This document shows positions 1-6,080 of a DNA stretch of 6,142 nt, piece by piece. The DNA lies in contig WQUH01000089.1 of the NCBI GenBank assembly GCA_009782165.1, positions 1-6,142 on the forward strand. The letters run 5' to 3'. The notes beneath the pieces are model-generated. The model saw only the letters and a program-made list of their open reading frames with translations. It did no database searches and was not told the origin of the DNA. The DNA is from Pseudomonadota bacterium (GTDB lineage Bacteria > Desulfobacterota > Desulfobulbia > Desulfobulbales > Desulfobulbaceae). Within the stretch, counting starts at the first letter, position 1. Every line of letters starts with the position of its first letter. Made by a program: the position numbers and the translations under genes.

Positions 1-956
1 TCAGCCAGAATATGGGAAAGGACCGAGTGCAGCAGTTCCGGGGTGGTCGATCCTTCGATCACGAGAAGGCCGTCGTCCCGATACGCTTGATATTCAGCGG
101 TAATTTCATAGACCATCCCCAACTCCTGCCGTAATTTTCTGAACAGGCGGGAACTCATGCCGCCCCCCAGAATGGTTGTGAGCAGGTGGATCAGGTAGCG
201 CTCCGCCGCCGCAAACGGAGCGGCGTGCAAGCCTATGGAAAAATACACATGGGAGACGCCCTTGCACTCCACCGTCACGCCGCCATGAAAGGCGGGATGA
301 ACCGGATCGATGTCGATTTTGCCGTCATCCGGCATCATCCAGAAGGCATCGGCCACGTTGGTCACCACGTCCTGATGGCGGACATTGCCGGCCGCGGCGA
401 TGATCAACCGGCGCGGCTGGTAGTTGTCGCGGACAAAACGGATCACATCGTTCTGCCGCAGGGACGCCACCGAGGCGATGGTGCCGCCGATGGGCCGTCC
501 CAGCGGATGCCCCTGCCAGACATGCGCCTTCAACCGTTCGTGGGCGCAGATATCCGGCCGATCGAGCTGGGCGCTCAACTCCCTGATAATCGTTTCCTTT
601 TCCTGATGGACCGCATACTCGGCGAACTGGGAATTGATCAACAGATCACCAATTAAATCAATAATATATGTTCTATAATCGTCCAAGACCGTGGTCGTGA
701 AGCAGGTGTAGTCGCGGGAGGTGAAACCGCCGATCTGGCCGCCGGTGGTATCCATCATCCGGGCGATCTCATCGGCATCCCGTTGCCTGGTGCCGGCAAA
801 CATCAGATGTTCGGCCAGATGGGCGACGCCATTGCGGTCTTTGGTTTCGTCCATCGGACCAGCCGCCATGAGAAAGCCGAGCGAGATGGACCGCACGCCT
901 TCCATTCTCCTGGTCACCACCCGAATCCGGTTATCGAGAATACTCTGCTCCATCAT
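1..956 (-). CDS. M16 family (insulinase-like) zinc peptidase, 3' end cut by window
   Basis: This gene is open from its start to the left edge: 318 codons are visible, against about 410-430 residues for a typical bacterial two-domain M16B peptidase, so roughly the last quarter is missing. The inverted zinc motif HxxEH is intact (H46, E49, H50). E126 lies 76 residues after H50, the spacing of the third zinc ligand in this family, and E119 matches the conserved Glu seven residues before it. Further family signatures are GG..GGFTSRD.T (residues 72-84) and the second-domain block LGGGMSSRLF..LR (263-276) with R276 and Y283, a pair spaced like the substrate-binding Arg/Tyr of insulin-degrading enzyme. 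No signal peptide is visible, so a cytoplasmic location is likely. Such enzymes cleave peptides or small unfolded proteins; the substrate is unknown. The start is ATG 956, because an in-frame stop at 972-974 allows nothing much earlier; ATG 953 is the alternative. It lies 15 nt after a CheW-like gene, suggesting co-transcription. The family is secure; a role in signalling is inference. Confidence 0.93.
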   Translation of the reverse strand, partial: MMEQSILDNRIRVVTRRMEGVRSISLGFLMAAGPMDETKDRNGVAHLAEHLMFAGTRQRDADEIARMMDTTGGQIGGFTSRDYTCFTTTVLDDYRTYIIDLIGDLLINSQFAEYAVHQEKETIIRELSAQLDRPDICAHERLKAHVWQGHPLGRPIGGTIASVASLRQNDVIRFVRDNYQPRRLIIAAAGNVRHQDVVTNVADAFWMMPDDGKIDIDPVHPAFHGGVTVECKGVSHVYFSIGLHAAPFAAAERYLIHLLTTILGGGMSSRLFRKLRQELGMVYEITAEYQAYRDDGLLVIEGSTTPELLHSVLSHILA

Positions 957-965
957 TGCCGCACG

Positions 966-973
966 TCTCTCTC
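966..973 (-). promoter_or_regulatory. Probable ribosome binding site of the M16 peptidase gene
   Basis: A GAGAGAGA purine run ends 9 nt before ATG 956 and overlaps the TGA stop (972-974) of the preceding CheW-like gene. It is a weak Shine-Dalgarno match. Its spacing suits ATG 956 better than ATG 953. The overlap with the upstream stop suggests translational coupling. Confidence 0.5.
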
Positions 974-1487
974 AGGCAGGTCCATACTCGCCCCGCACCA
1001 CCGGGCCGAGATCGAGCAGGGCAACCGAATCCTCTTCACGTCTGAAGCAGCCCCGCACCAGGCCCGATTCGCTCAAGCCCGGCGGCACGTCCCGCTGTTT
1101 GAATGTCTCCGCAAACTCCTTGCCGGATATCCTGGCAAGCTGCATCCTTTCCCTGGCAGCCACCACCGCCTTCAACGGCACGCCGGTTTTGGGATCGACC
1201 GCGCCGGTGCGGATCACCGCCAGTTGCCGGTAGTGCTTGATCCGCACCGGGCGATGCCGGTTGCACAATTCGTCGAGATCGATGACCGGCAACAGGCCGT
1301 CGCGATACAGCACCACCCCTTTGAGATGCCTGGGGCTGCCGGGTATCGGTTGAACGAACCGGGGCGCAAGGATCTCGACCACCTGGTTCTGGGTGAACAG
1401 ACAAACAAAATTCTCGGCAGGATCCACCGCCAGAGGGAGAAGAAAGCTTCGGCTGCCAATCTGCAACTGTTCACTTTTCGCGGCCAT
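972..1487 (-). CDS. CheW-like chemosensory coupling protein
   Basis: This 171-residue protein is close to a single CheW domain in length. CheW proteins are cytoplasmic SH3-like scaffolds that join chemoreceptors to a CheA kinase. The central block PIPGSPRHLKGVVLYRDGLL (residues 47-66), followed by PVIDLDEL, matches the conserved CheW core in which a loop-Gly-strand-Arg-Gly segment precedes a PVID-like strand; here the usual Arg-Gly is Arg-Asp (R62, D63). The C-terminal part ends in VALLDLGPVV (155-164), the last CheW strand and helix start. The region around 110-140 is more divergent and charged than in textbook CheW. It sits 33 nt after another CheW-like gene and 15 nt before the M16 peptidase. 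Its translation start is ATG 1487, with AGGAG 12 nt upstream. It may be a ChpC- or PilI-like adaptor; the exact partner is not evident. Family assignment is good. Confidence 0.85.
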   Translation of the reverse strand: MAAKSEQLQIGSRSFLLPLAVDPAENFVCLFTQNQVVEILAPRFVQPIPGSPRHLKGVVLYRDGLLPVIDLDELCNRHRPVRIKHYRQLAVIRTGAVDPKTGVPLKAVVAARERMQLARISGKEFAETFKQRDVPPGLSESGLVRGCFRREEDSVALLDLGPVVRGEYGPA

Positions 1488-1499
1488 GTCGTATTGTTG

Positions 1500-1504
1500 C
1501 TCCT
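1500..1504 (-). promoter_or_regulatory. Ribosome binding site of the second CheW-like gene (long spacing)
   Basis: AGGAG lies in the 33-nt gap between the two small CheW-like genes, 12 nt before ATG 1487. The match is strong but the spacing is longer than the usual 5-9 nt, which may lower translation relative to the neighbours. No better start is visible in frame nearby. Confidence 0.6.
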
Positions 1505-1520
1505 GTGTCCAAATCCCTGC

Positions 1521-1958
1521 TCAGAGCCCCTGTTCGGCCGTTGCTTCCAGCACGGCCTGCAGGTTGAGCAGCAAGATGAGATCGGCGCCGTTGACCAGCA
1601 CACCGGAGACGAGCGCCCGCGGCAGTCCGGTGAAGGCGGGCGGCAGCGGCAGGGCGGCGGCAATGTCCGCCGTGGCGATTCTGCCCTTGCCGCTCATGGC
1701 CAGGGCCATCGCCTGATTGTCGTGGCCGACGATCAGGTAGTGCCCCCTTCGCCTGGCAGACGTCTCCTCTTCGTATCCGGCCATCAGGGTCCGCACATCG
1801 CAGATCACCGCCCGATGACCGTGGGGCAGAGGCAGATACCGTCTGCCGTCGCTCTCCGCCTTGACGGGATTGTCGTTGTGTTTGCCAACCCCAAGGACGC
1901 ATTCCTTGTCGAGCGCAAACAGTTGCCGGCCTATCTGGGCGAGAAACAGCGTCTTCAT
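1521..1958 (-). CDS. Short, divergent CheW-like protein
   Basis: At 145 residues this is a compact CheW-like protein. The N-terminal strand pattern LAQIGRQLFALDKECVLGV (residues 6-24) resembles the CheW opening, in which a small domain senses 'FALD..V..V'. The C-terminal block GVLVNGADLILLLNLQAVLE (119-138) is a very good match to the closing CheW strands and helix, and residues 103-106 (LPLP) fit the loop before it. The middle is shortened: the segment that normally reads roughly 'G-x-x-x-x-R-G-x-x-x-P-V-I-D' is replaced by PHGHRAVICDVRTLM (45-59) without the Arg-Gly motif. That motif region contributes to kinase and receptor contacts in studied CheW proteins, so partner choice may differ here. 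Its ATG overlaps the stop codon of the hybrid kinase gene (ATGA, 1955-1958), so translational coupling and a functional link with that kinase are likely. It may be an accessory adaptor. Confidence 0.8.
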   Translation of the reverse strand: MKTLFLAQIGRQLFALDKECVLGVGKHNDNPVKAESDGRRYLPLPHGHRAVICDVRTLMAGYEEETSARRRGHYLIVGHDNQAMALAMSGKGRIATADIAAALPLPPAFTGLPRALVSGVLVNGADLILLLNLQAVLEATAEQGL

Positions 1959-4900
1959 CGCGCCATCTCCTGTCCGGCCGCCGATACAGGCGCAGACGCG
2001 CCAGCCCGGCCGGCCAGCCTGAGCACGGTGTCGACGAACTCCTCATCCTTGCACGGCTTGTTGAGAAACGCCCTGGCGCCCAGTTGCATGGCCTTTTCCC
2101 GGTGCTTGTCGGAGGTCCGCGAGGTCAGCATCACCACCGGGATATCTTCTCGCCCTGGGATATAGGGCAGTTTGGTCAGGAACTCGAACCCGTTCATCCG
2201 CGGCATTTCGACATCCAGGACAATGCAATCGGGCCGGATTGCTCCCCGCTCCAGTTGCTCCACGGCATCCAACCCGTCCTTGGCCTCGATCGGCGCCCAG
2301 CCGTTGGCGGTCACCAAGCGGCTCATGACCCGGCGGATGGAAATGGAATCATCGACAATCATCACGGTCAGGGCGCTGGACTTCTCCAGGCTGAAGGAGG
2401 CGACGTCTCCGCGCTCCGTCCGTGCGGCCTGGGTCAAATCGACAATGTTCAACACGGGCACGATGCTGCCGTCGCCCATAACCGCGGCGCCGGACACGCC
2501 GACCACTGTCCGCAGGTGGGCGCCGAGCCCTTTGATGACGATTTCTTTCTGCCCGGTGATCTGGGGGATGGACAGGGCAATGGTCCGCCCGCCGGCAAAC
2601 ATATTCAGCACCAGCGAATGGTTTCCGCCCGCCTCCTGCCCTGCTATGCCAAGCAAATCGGTCAGCGAATACCAGGGGACTGTCTCGCCGGCGATGGTGC
2701 AGGTTCTGTCCGCCAAAGAAATGTCCCCTTCCTCCAGGCGATGGATATCCTTGATGTCGTTCAAGGCAATGCCGTAGGTCACTCTGCCGACCTTGACCAG
2801 CAAGGCCCGCGCCACGCCGAGCGTGAAGGGCACGCGCAGAACAAAGGTCGTTCCCGCGCCGGGCCGGGTCTCCACCGCGATGGTTCCCTGCAGCTCCTTG
2901 ATGTTCTCCTTGACCACGTCCATCCCCACCCCGCGGCCCGAGATCTCGCTGATCGTCTTGGTGCTGAACCCCGGATAAAAGATGACCTCGGTGAGTTGCC
3001 CATCGTCCATCCGGTCAACGGCAGCCCCGAAACCGAACCGCCGGGCCTTTTCCCGGATGGCCGCGAAATCCAGCCCCCGCCCGTCGTCGCTGAAGCGGAT
3101 GACCAGGTGGTTGCCCTCCCGCCGGCCGGACAGCGTGATGGTGGCCGTCTCCGGCTTGTTCCGGGCCAGCCGCTCCGCAGGCGACTCGATCCCGTGATGG
3201 ATGGCATTGCGCACCAGGTGCATGAACGGGTCGGCCAGTTTTTCCCAGACCATGCGGTCGAGTTCGGCCTGTTCGCCTTCGAGCACCAGCCGAACCCGTT
3301 TACCCAGCCGGGACGCCACGTCGCGCATGGTGCGGGTCAACCGTGACGACAGGGTCGACATCGGGCTCATGCGGGTCCGCATCATCTGAACCTGCAACTC
3401 GCGAATCACCCGGTACTGGCGGCCGATATCGCCGCCGATGCCGCTGTACACCCCGTTCAGGTTGGTATGGATGGCGGCGATGTCGATCGCCGACTCGTTG
3501 AGGGAACGGATGATCAGGTTCAACTGGGTGTATCGGTCCAGTTCCAGGGCATCGAACTCGGCAAAGCTCTGGCTGGTCTTGATCTCGGCCACCGCCTGGT
3601 CGAAACGGACAAGATGCCGGGACAACCGGTCCAGGGCCTTGACTTCAAACTTGGTTTCCAGTTCCAGGGCGATGTCTTTCAACCGGCGGGAAGCCAACTC
3701 CATCTCTTCCAAGGCCCGTTTGAACGAACCCATGTTCTGGTCGAAACCGCTGATTCCCACCAGCAGCTCATTGGCCAGATTGATCAGGACATCGAGTTGC
3801 CCCTGATTGATGCGAATGGTCCGGCTCGCCTCCAAAGGCGCAGCCTGCCGAGGCGCGATCGCCTCGGGTTGCTGTTCGGCGCCGCCCGCCAAAACGGCCG
3901 CAGCCGGGGCGGCAGTCATCTCCGGGGCCGCGGCCGGGGCGATGGTCACATCCGGGGCCGCAGCCGGGAGACCAACCCTCGCCTCGCGCGGGGCTTCGGC
4001 CACGGGTTCTTCACGTTTGTTGCCCTGGGAGATCGTCAACAGGCGGCGGAGCAGATCGGCCTGCCGGCCCGTGGTGACGGCTTCGGGAGATTCCACCAGC
4101 AGACCCAGGCAATCCAGGGCGCCGGTCAGACTTTCCACTGTTTCCTGATCGAGGCGGCTGGAACCCCCGTAGAGCCAATCGAGAAAATCTTCGACCCCAT
4201 GGGCATAGGCGGCGAGGTCGCTCAGGCCGATGACCGCCGAGGCCCCTTTGATGGTATGGACCGCCCTTCTGATCTTGCGGATCTCCTCCTTTTGCTCGGC
4301 GTCCGGGATCATCCGCCCTTCGATTCCGGCGGCGAGGATCTGCATCGAGCCATGCAGTTGCTGGAGATGTTCTTCCGCCTCTTCCAGGAAACCCTCGTGC
4401 AGCAGCCGCCTTTCCTCGTCGCTGAACAGCGAGTGCGACATCGATCCTCTGCTCGGCGCCTCGATCCGTGTTTCTCCGGACGAGGGGGACGATTCGAGGG
4501 CATTGAGCACCGCCTCGCTCAACACATCCGCCGCCTCGCCAACCACGTCCGGCGCGCGGGACGCCTTTCCGGTCATACACGCCTGCAGATCGCTCAACAC
4601 CGCCTGCGCCCGCCGTTCATTGAACTCGGCCGGGGTCAGGGTCATGGTTGCCAGCAGATCCAGGGCATTGGCCAGCAGCGGCACCATCCGCTGCTCCATG
4701 GTCGCGGCGGTCTCGTACAACCAATCAAGCACATCCTCAACCAGATGGGCATAGGCGGCAAGATCGGCCAGGCCGATGACACTGGCCGCGCCTTTGATGG
4801 TATGCACCGACCGCCGGATATTGCGCACCGTCTCCCGCAGATCGCCCTGCACCGGCACGCTGCCGACCACCTGTCGCTCCAGGCCCTGCATCGATTTTTC

Positions 4901-5434
4901 CAGGGAGTCCAGATGCTCCTCGGCCTCGGCCCGGAATTCGGCCATCAGTTCATCATCAGGCTCGGAGACGGAGACCCCGACGAACGAAACCGCCTGATCG
5001 ACGACCGGCTCCTGCATGGAATCAGGGGCAAGCAGCGCGTCCACATCGGAATCGAGCGCCGCGAGATCCGCTGCGGCGAAGTCGTCCAGCCGGGTCTCAT
5101 CTCCGGAAACTTCCTGCTGAAGCTCCAGACAATAACTCTCGATGCGCGCAACCGTTGACTCCATGGTGGCCAGGACATCCGCGGCGAGCACCTGCTCTCC
5201 TTCCAGCGCCTGCTCCAGCATATTTTCCATGTGGCCGGCAATCTGACTGAGGACGTCGACGCCAACCATGGCGGATGCGCCGCGGATGATATGCGCCAGC
5301 CGGTGCAACTCTTCCTGGGCGTCCCGCTTGTGCGGATTGGCCCGAAGTTCCCCGATGGCGGTGCGCATGGTCGGGACGTAGGTCAGCACCTCCTCGACGT
5401 ACCCGGCAAGAAAATCGTTTTTGTCCAACACCAT
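1955..5434 (-). CDS. cheA: Hybrid CheA-type kinase with three Hpt domains and a C-terminal receiver (ChpA/PilL-like)
   Basis: This 1159-residue cytoplasmic histidine kinase is the core of the cluster. Domains in order: Hpt1 (about 1-110, H48 in HIIRG), Hpt2 (about 162-265, H211 in HTIKG), Hpt3 (about 337-450, H393 in HTIKG), an Ala/Pro-rich linker (about 478-535), a helical dimerisation region (about 541-680), the CheA ATPase domain (about 681-870), a CheW-like regulatory domain (about 873-1005) and a receiver (about 1023-1145). ATPase motifs are complete: HLVRNAIHHG (N743), DDGRGLD (783-789), FYPGFSTK (819-826), GRGVGM (833-838) and GAGTTF (859-864). The receiver has D1028/D1029, phospho-acceptor D1074 in LDVEMP, T1104 and K1126. 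No CheY/CheB-binding P2 domain is obvious between the Hpt domains and the dimerisation region. CheA autophosphorylates in trans on Hpt His and passes phosphate to receivers. The start ATG 5434 is chosen over GTG 5470 because GGGAG sits 7 nt upstream and the first phospho-His then falls at 48, as in classical CheA. A role in pilus or other surface motility is inferred from the architecture. Confidence 0.95.
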   Translation of the reverse strand: MVLDKNDFLAGYVEEVLTYVPTMRTAIGELRANPHKRDAQEELHRLAHIIRGASAMVGVDVLSQIAGHMENMLEQALEGEQVLAADVLATMESTVARIESYCLELQQEVSGDETRLDDFAAADLAALDSDVDALLAPDSMQEPVVDQAVSFVGVSVSEPDDELMAEFRAEAEEHLDSLEKSMQGLERQVVGSVPVQGDLRETVRNIRRSVHTIKGAASVIGLADLAAYAHLVEDVLDWLYETAATMEQRMVPLLANALDLLATMTLTPAEFNERRAQAVLSDLQACMTGKASRAPDVVGEAADVLSEAVLNALESSPSSGETRIEAPSRGSMSHSLFSDEERRLLHEGFLEEAEEHLQQLHGSMQILAAGIEGRMIPDAEQKEEIRKIRRAVHTIKGASAVIGLSDLAAYAHGVEDFLDWLYGGSSRLDQETVESLTGALDCLGLLVESPEAVTTGRQADLLRRLLTISQGNKREEPVAEAPREARVGLPAAAPDVTIAPAAAPEMTAAPAAAVLAGGAEQQPEAIAPRQAAPLEASRTIRINQGQLDVLINLANELLVGISGFDQNMGSFKRALEEMELASRRLKDIALELETKFEVKALDRLSRHLVRFDQAVAEIKTSQSFAEFDALELDRYTQLNLIIRSLNESAIDIAAIHTNLNGVYSGIGGDIGRQYRVIRELQVQMMRTRMSPMSTLSSRLTRTMRDVASRLGKRVRLVLEGEQAELDRMVWEKLADPFMHLVRNAIHHGIESPAERLARNKPETATITLSGRREGNHLVIRFSDDGRGLDFAAIREKARRFGFGAAVDRMDDGQLTEVIFYPGFSTKTISEISGRGVGMDVVKENIKELQGTIAVETRPGAGTTFVLRVPFTLGVARALLVKVGRVTYGIALNDIKDIHRLEEGDISLADRTCTIAGETVPWYSLTDLLGIAGQEAGGNHSLVLNMFAGGRTIALSIPQITGQKEIVIKGLGAHLRTVVGVSGAAVMGDGSIVPVLNIVDLTQAARTERGDVASFSLEKSSALTVMIVDDSISIRRVMSRLVTANGWAPIEAKDGLDAVEQLERGAIRPDCIVLDVEMPRMNGFEFLTKLPYIPGREDIPVVMLTSRTSDKHREKAMQLGARAFLNKPCKDEEFVDTVLRLAGRAGASAPVSAAGQEMAR
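1967..1971 (-). promoter_or_regulatory. Ribosome binding site inside the 3' end of the kinase gene
   Basis: AGGAG lies 8 nt before ATG 1958, within the last codons of the hybrid kinase gene (codons for Q-E-M). With the ATGA stop/start overlap it supports ATG 1958 as the start of the short CheW-like gene and suggests coupled translation. Confidence 0.75.
3891..3968 (-). repeat. Imperfect 30-bp tandem repeat coding an Ala/Pro linker
   Basis: About two and a half units of a 30-bp repeat begin at 3891, 3921 and 3951 on the plus strand; each shares a core like ggccgcRgccgggg. On the coding strand the units read approximately AAAPDVTIAP / AAAPEMTAAP / AAAV (residues about 491-513 of the kinase). 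This is a flexible, low-complexity linker between Hpt3 and the dimerisation region. The in-frame period means copy-number change would alter linker length without breaking the frame. Confidence 0.75.
4169..4279 (-). repeat. Hpt3 core, copy of an intragenic duplication
   Basis: This segment encodes kinase residues 386-422 around H393. It aligns without gaps to residues 204-240 around H211, with 30 of 37 residues identical, and the DNA is also clearly similar. The offset is 546 bp (182 codons). The preceding helix shows the same offset: AEEHL..L..SMQ.L occurs in both copies. This is evidence of duplication of an Hpt-plus-linker unit. Confidence 0.85.
4715..4825 (-). repeat. Hpt2 core, partner copy of the intragenic duplication
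   Basis: This segment encodes kinase residues 204-240 around H211 and is the partner of the Hpt3 core 546 bp to the left. Both copies keep RRxVHTIKGA, VIGL.DLAAYAH and LDWLY. Hpt1 is clearly more distant (HIIRG, with no LDWLY), so Hpt2 and Hpt3 appear to be the recent pair. Confidence 0.85.
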
Positions 5435-5441
5435 TACCTTA

Positions 5442-5446
5442 CTCCC
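5442..5446 (-). promoter_or_regulatory. Ribosome binding site that decides the kinase start
   Basis: GGGAG lies 7 nt before ATG 5434 and is a strong Shine-Dalgarno site. The in-frame GTG at 5470, which would add 12 residues, has no comparable purine run upstream. This site therefore favours the 1159-residue protein. Confidence 0.8.
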
Positions 5447-5477
5447 GATACAACGGTTTGCGGCCGACACGCCATGC

Positions 5478-6080
5478 TTATTGCCATTTGAGGATCAGCG
5501 GCGAGGCGCCCAGCTTTTCATCGTCGAGGATATGGACCGTCCGGTTGTCCACCACATGGATCCCCCTGAACAGGACGGACAGGCTGGAGAGATGTCGGCC
5601 ATGTTCAGCGGGCGAGAAGGGCAGCAGCGCATCGGATTGCTCATCCAGGTTGACGACGCCGGTGATCCGGTTCACCAGCAGGCAGAACTGGAGATTCTGA
5701 TGCTTGAAAAAGACATAGGACGGCTGGAGATGCTCTTCGGCCTCCTTGATGCCGAAGAGCATGCAGCAATCGACCACCGACAGGATTTCGCCCCGAATCT
5801 GGACAATGCCCCTGATCCAGGGGGGGATGTTCGGCAGGGGGACCACTTCAGGCAGGTATCCGATTTCACGAACAGAACCGATGGGAAGGGCCATCTCGTC
5901 CCTGCCCAGCAGGAATGCGACATAGGGTTTCTTTTTCCTGATGCTGCGGGCCGCCCGTTCTTTGAGCAAAACCGCGTCCAGCACAAGTTCCTGCGCGGTC
6001 TCGCGGTCGATGGCGGCAAGCAGCGCCTGGAGGGAGTTTCCCTGTTCTCCGGTATCAGAACTGTGCAACGTATCGGCCAT
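5478..6080 (-). CDS. cheW: CheW chemotaxis coupling protein (PilI-like)
   Basis: This 200-residue protein has an N-terminal extension of about 50 residues, partly helical and charged (RKKK at 48-51), followed by one canonical CheW domain (about 52-190). The hallmark block is PLPNIPPWIRGIVQIRGEIL (81-100), which contains the conserved Arg-Gly (R96, G97), then SVVD (101-104). A later strand, FCLLVNRITGVVNL (132-145), matches the CheW segment that usually reads 'lvVDrV..v', and HVVDNRTVHILDDEKL (175-190) is the closing region. CheW bridges chemoreceptors and the CheA kinase in cytoplasmic arrays. The start is fixed at ATG 6080: an in-frame TGA lies at 6093-6095 and GAGAGG sits 8 nt before the ATG. 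It is followed after 43 nt by the hybrid kinase, its likely partner. It is the most classical of the three CheW-like proteins here. Confidence 0.93.
   Translation of the reverse strand: MADTLHSSDTGEQGNSLQALLAAIDRETAQELVLDAVLLKERAARSIRKKKPYVAFLLGRDEMALPIGSVREIGYLPEVVPLPNIPPWIRGIVQIRGEILSVVDCCMLFGIKEAEEHLQPSYVFFKHQNLQFCLLVNRITGVVNLDEQSDALLPFSPAEHGRHLSSLSVLFRGIHVVDNRTVHILDDEKLGASPLILKWQ

Noticed and set aside
186..656. 156-codon plus-strand frame at the left end
   Set aside because: It is antisense to the M16 peptidase, whose conserved blocks cover this region; no ribosome binding site or domain supports it.
651..679. Plus-strand promoter with TATAAT at 674-679
   Set aside because: The -10 is perfect, but the hexamer at 17-18 nt spacing (near 650-656) does not resemble TTGACA and there is no extended -10 TG. 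It is kept only as part of a low-interest finding, not called as a promoter.
972..974. TGA as a selenocysteine codon joining CheW and M16
   Set aside because: The CheW domain is complete before it, the M16 gene has its own start and purine run just after, and I saw no clear SECIS-like hairpin immediately downstream.
783..3346. Two long plus-strand frames (783-2165 and 2084-3346)
   Set aside because: Both are antisense to well-supported genes (M16, two CheW-like proteins, kinase), cross several gene borders and give low-quality compositions without motifs.
3467..5158. 563-codon open frame on the plus strand
   Set aside because: It lies wholly antisense to the hybrid kinase, whose domains are unmistakable. 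The translation is rich in His, Arg, Gln, Gly and Asp with no recognisable domain, as expected for a shadow frame in GC-rich DNA.
5435..5477. Possible promoter or terminator in the 43-nt gap between cheW and the kinase
   Set aside because: The gap holds a ribosome binding site, but I found no inverted repeat with a T-run and no -35/-10 pair of quality.
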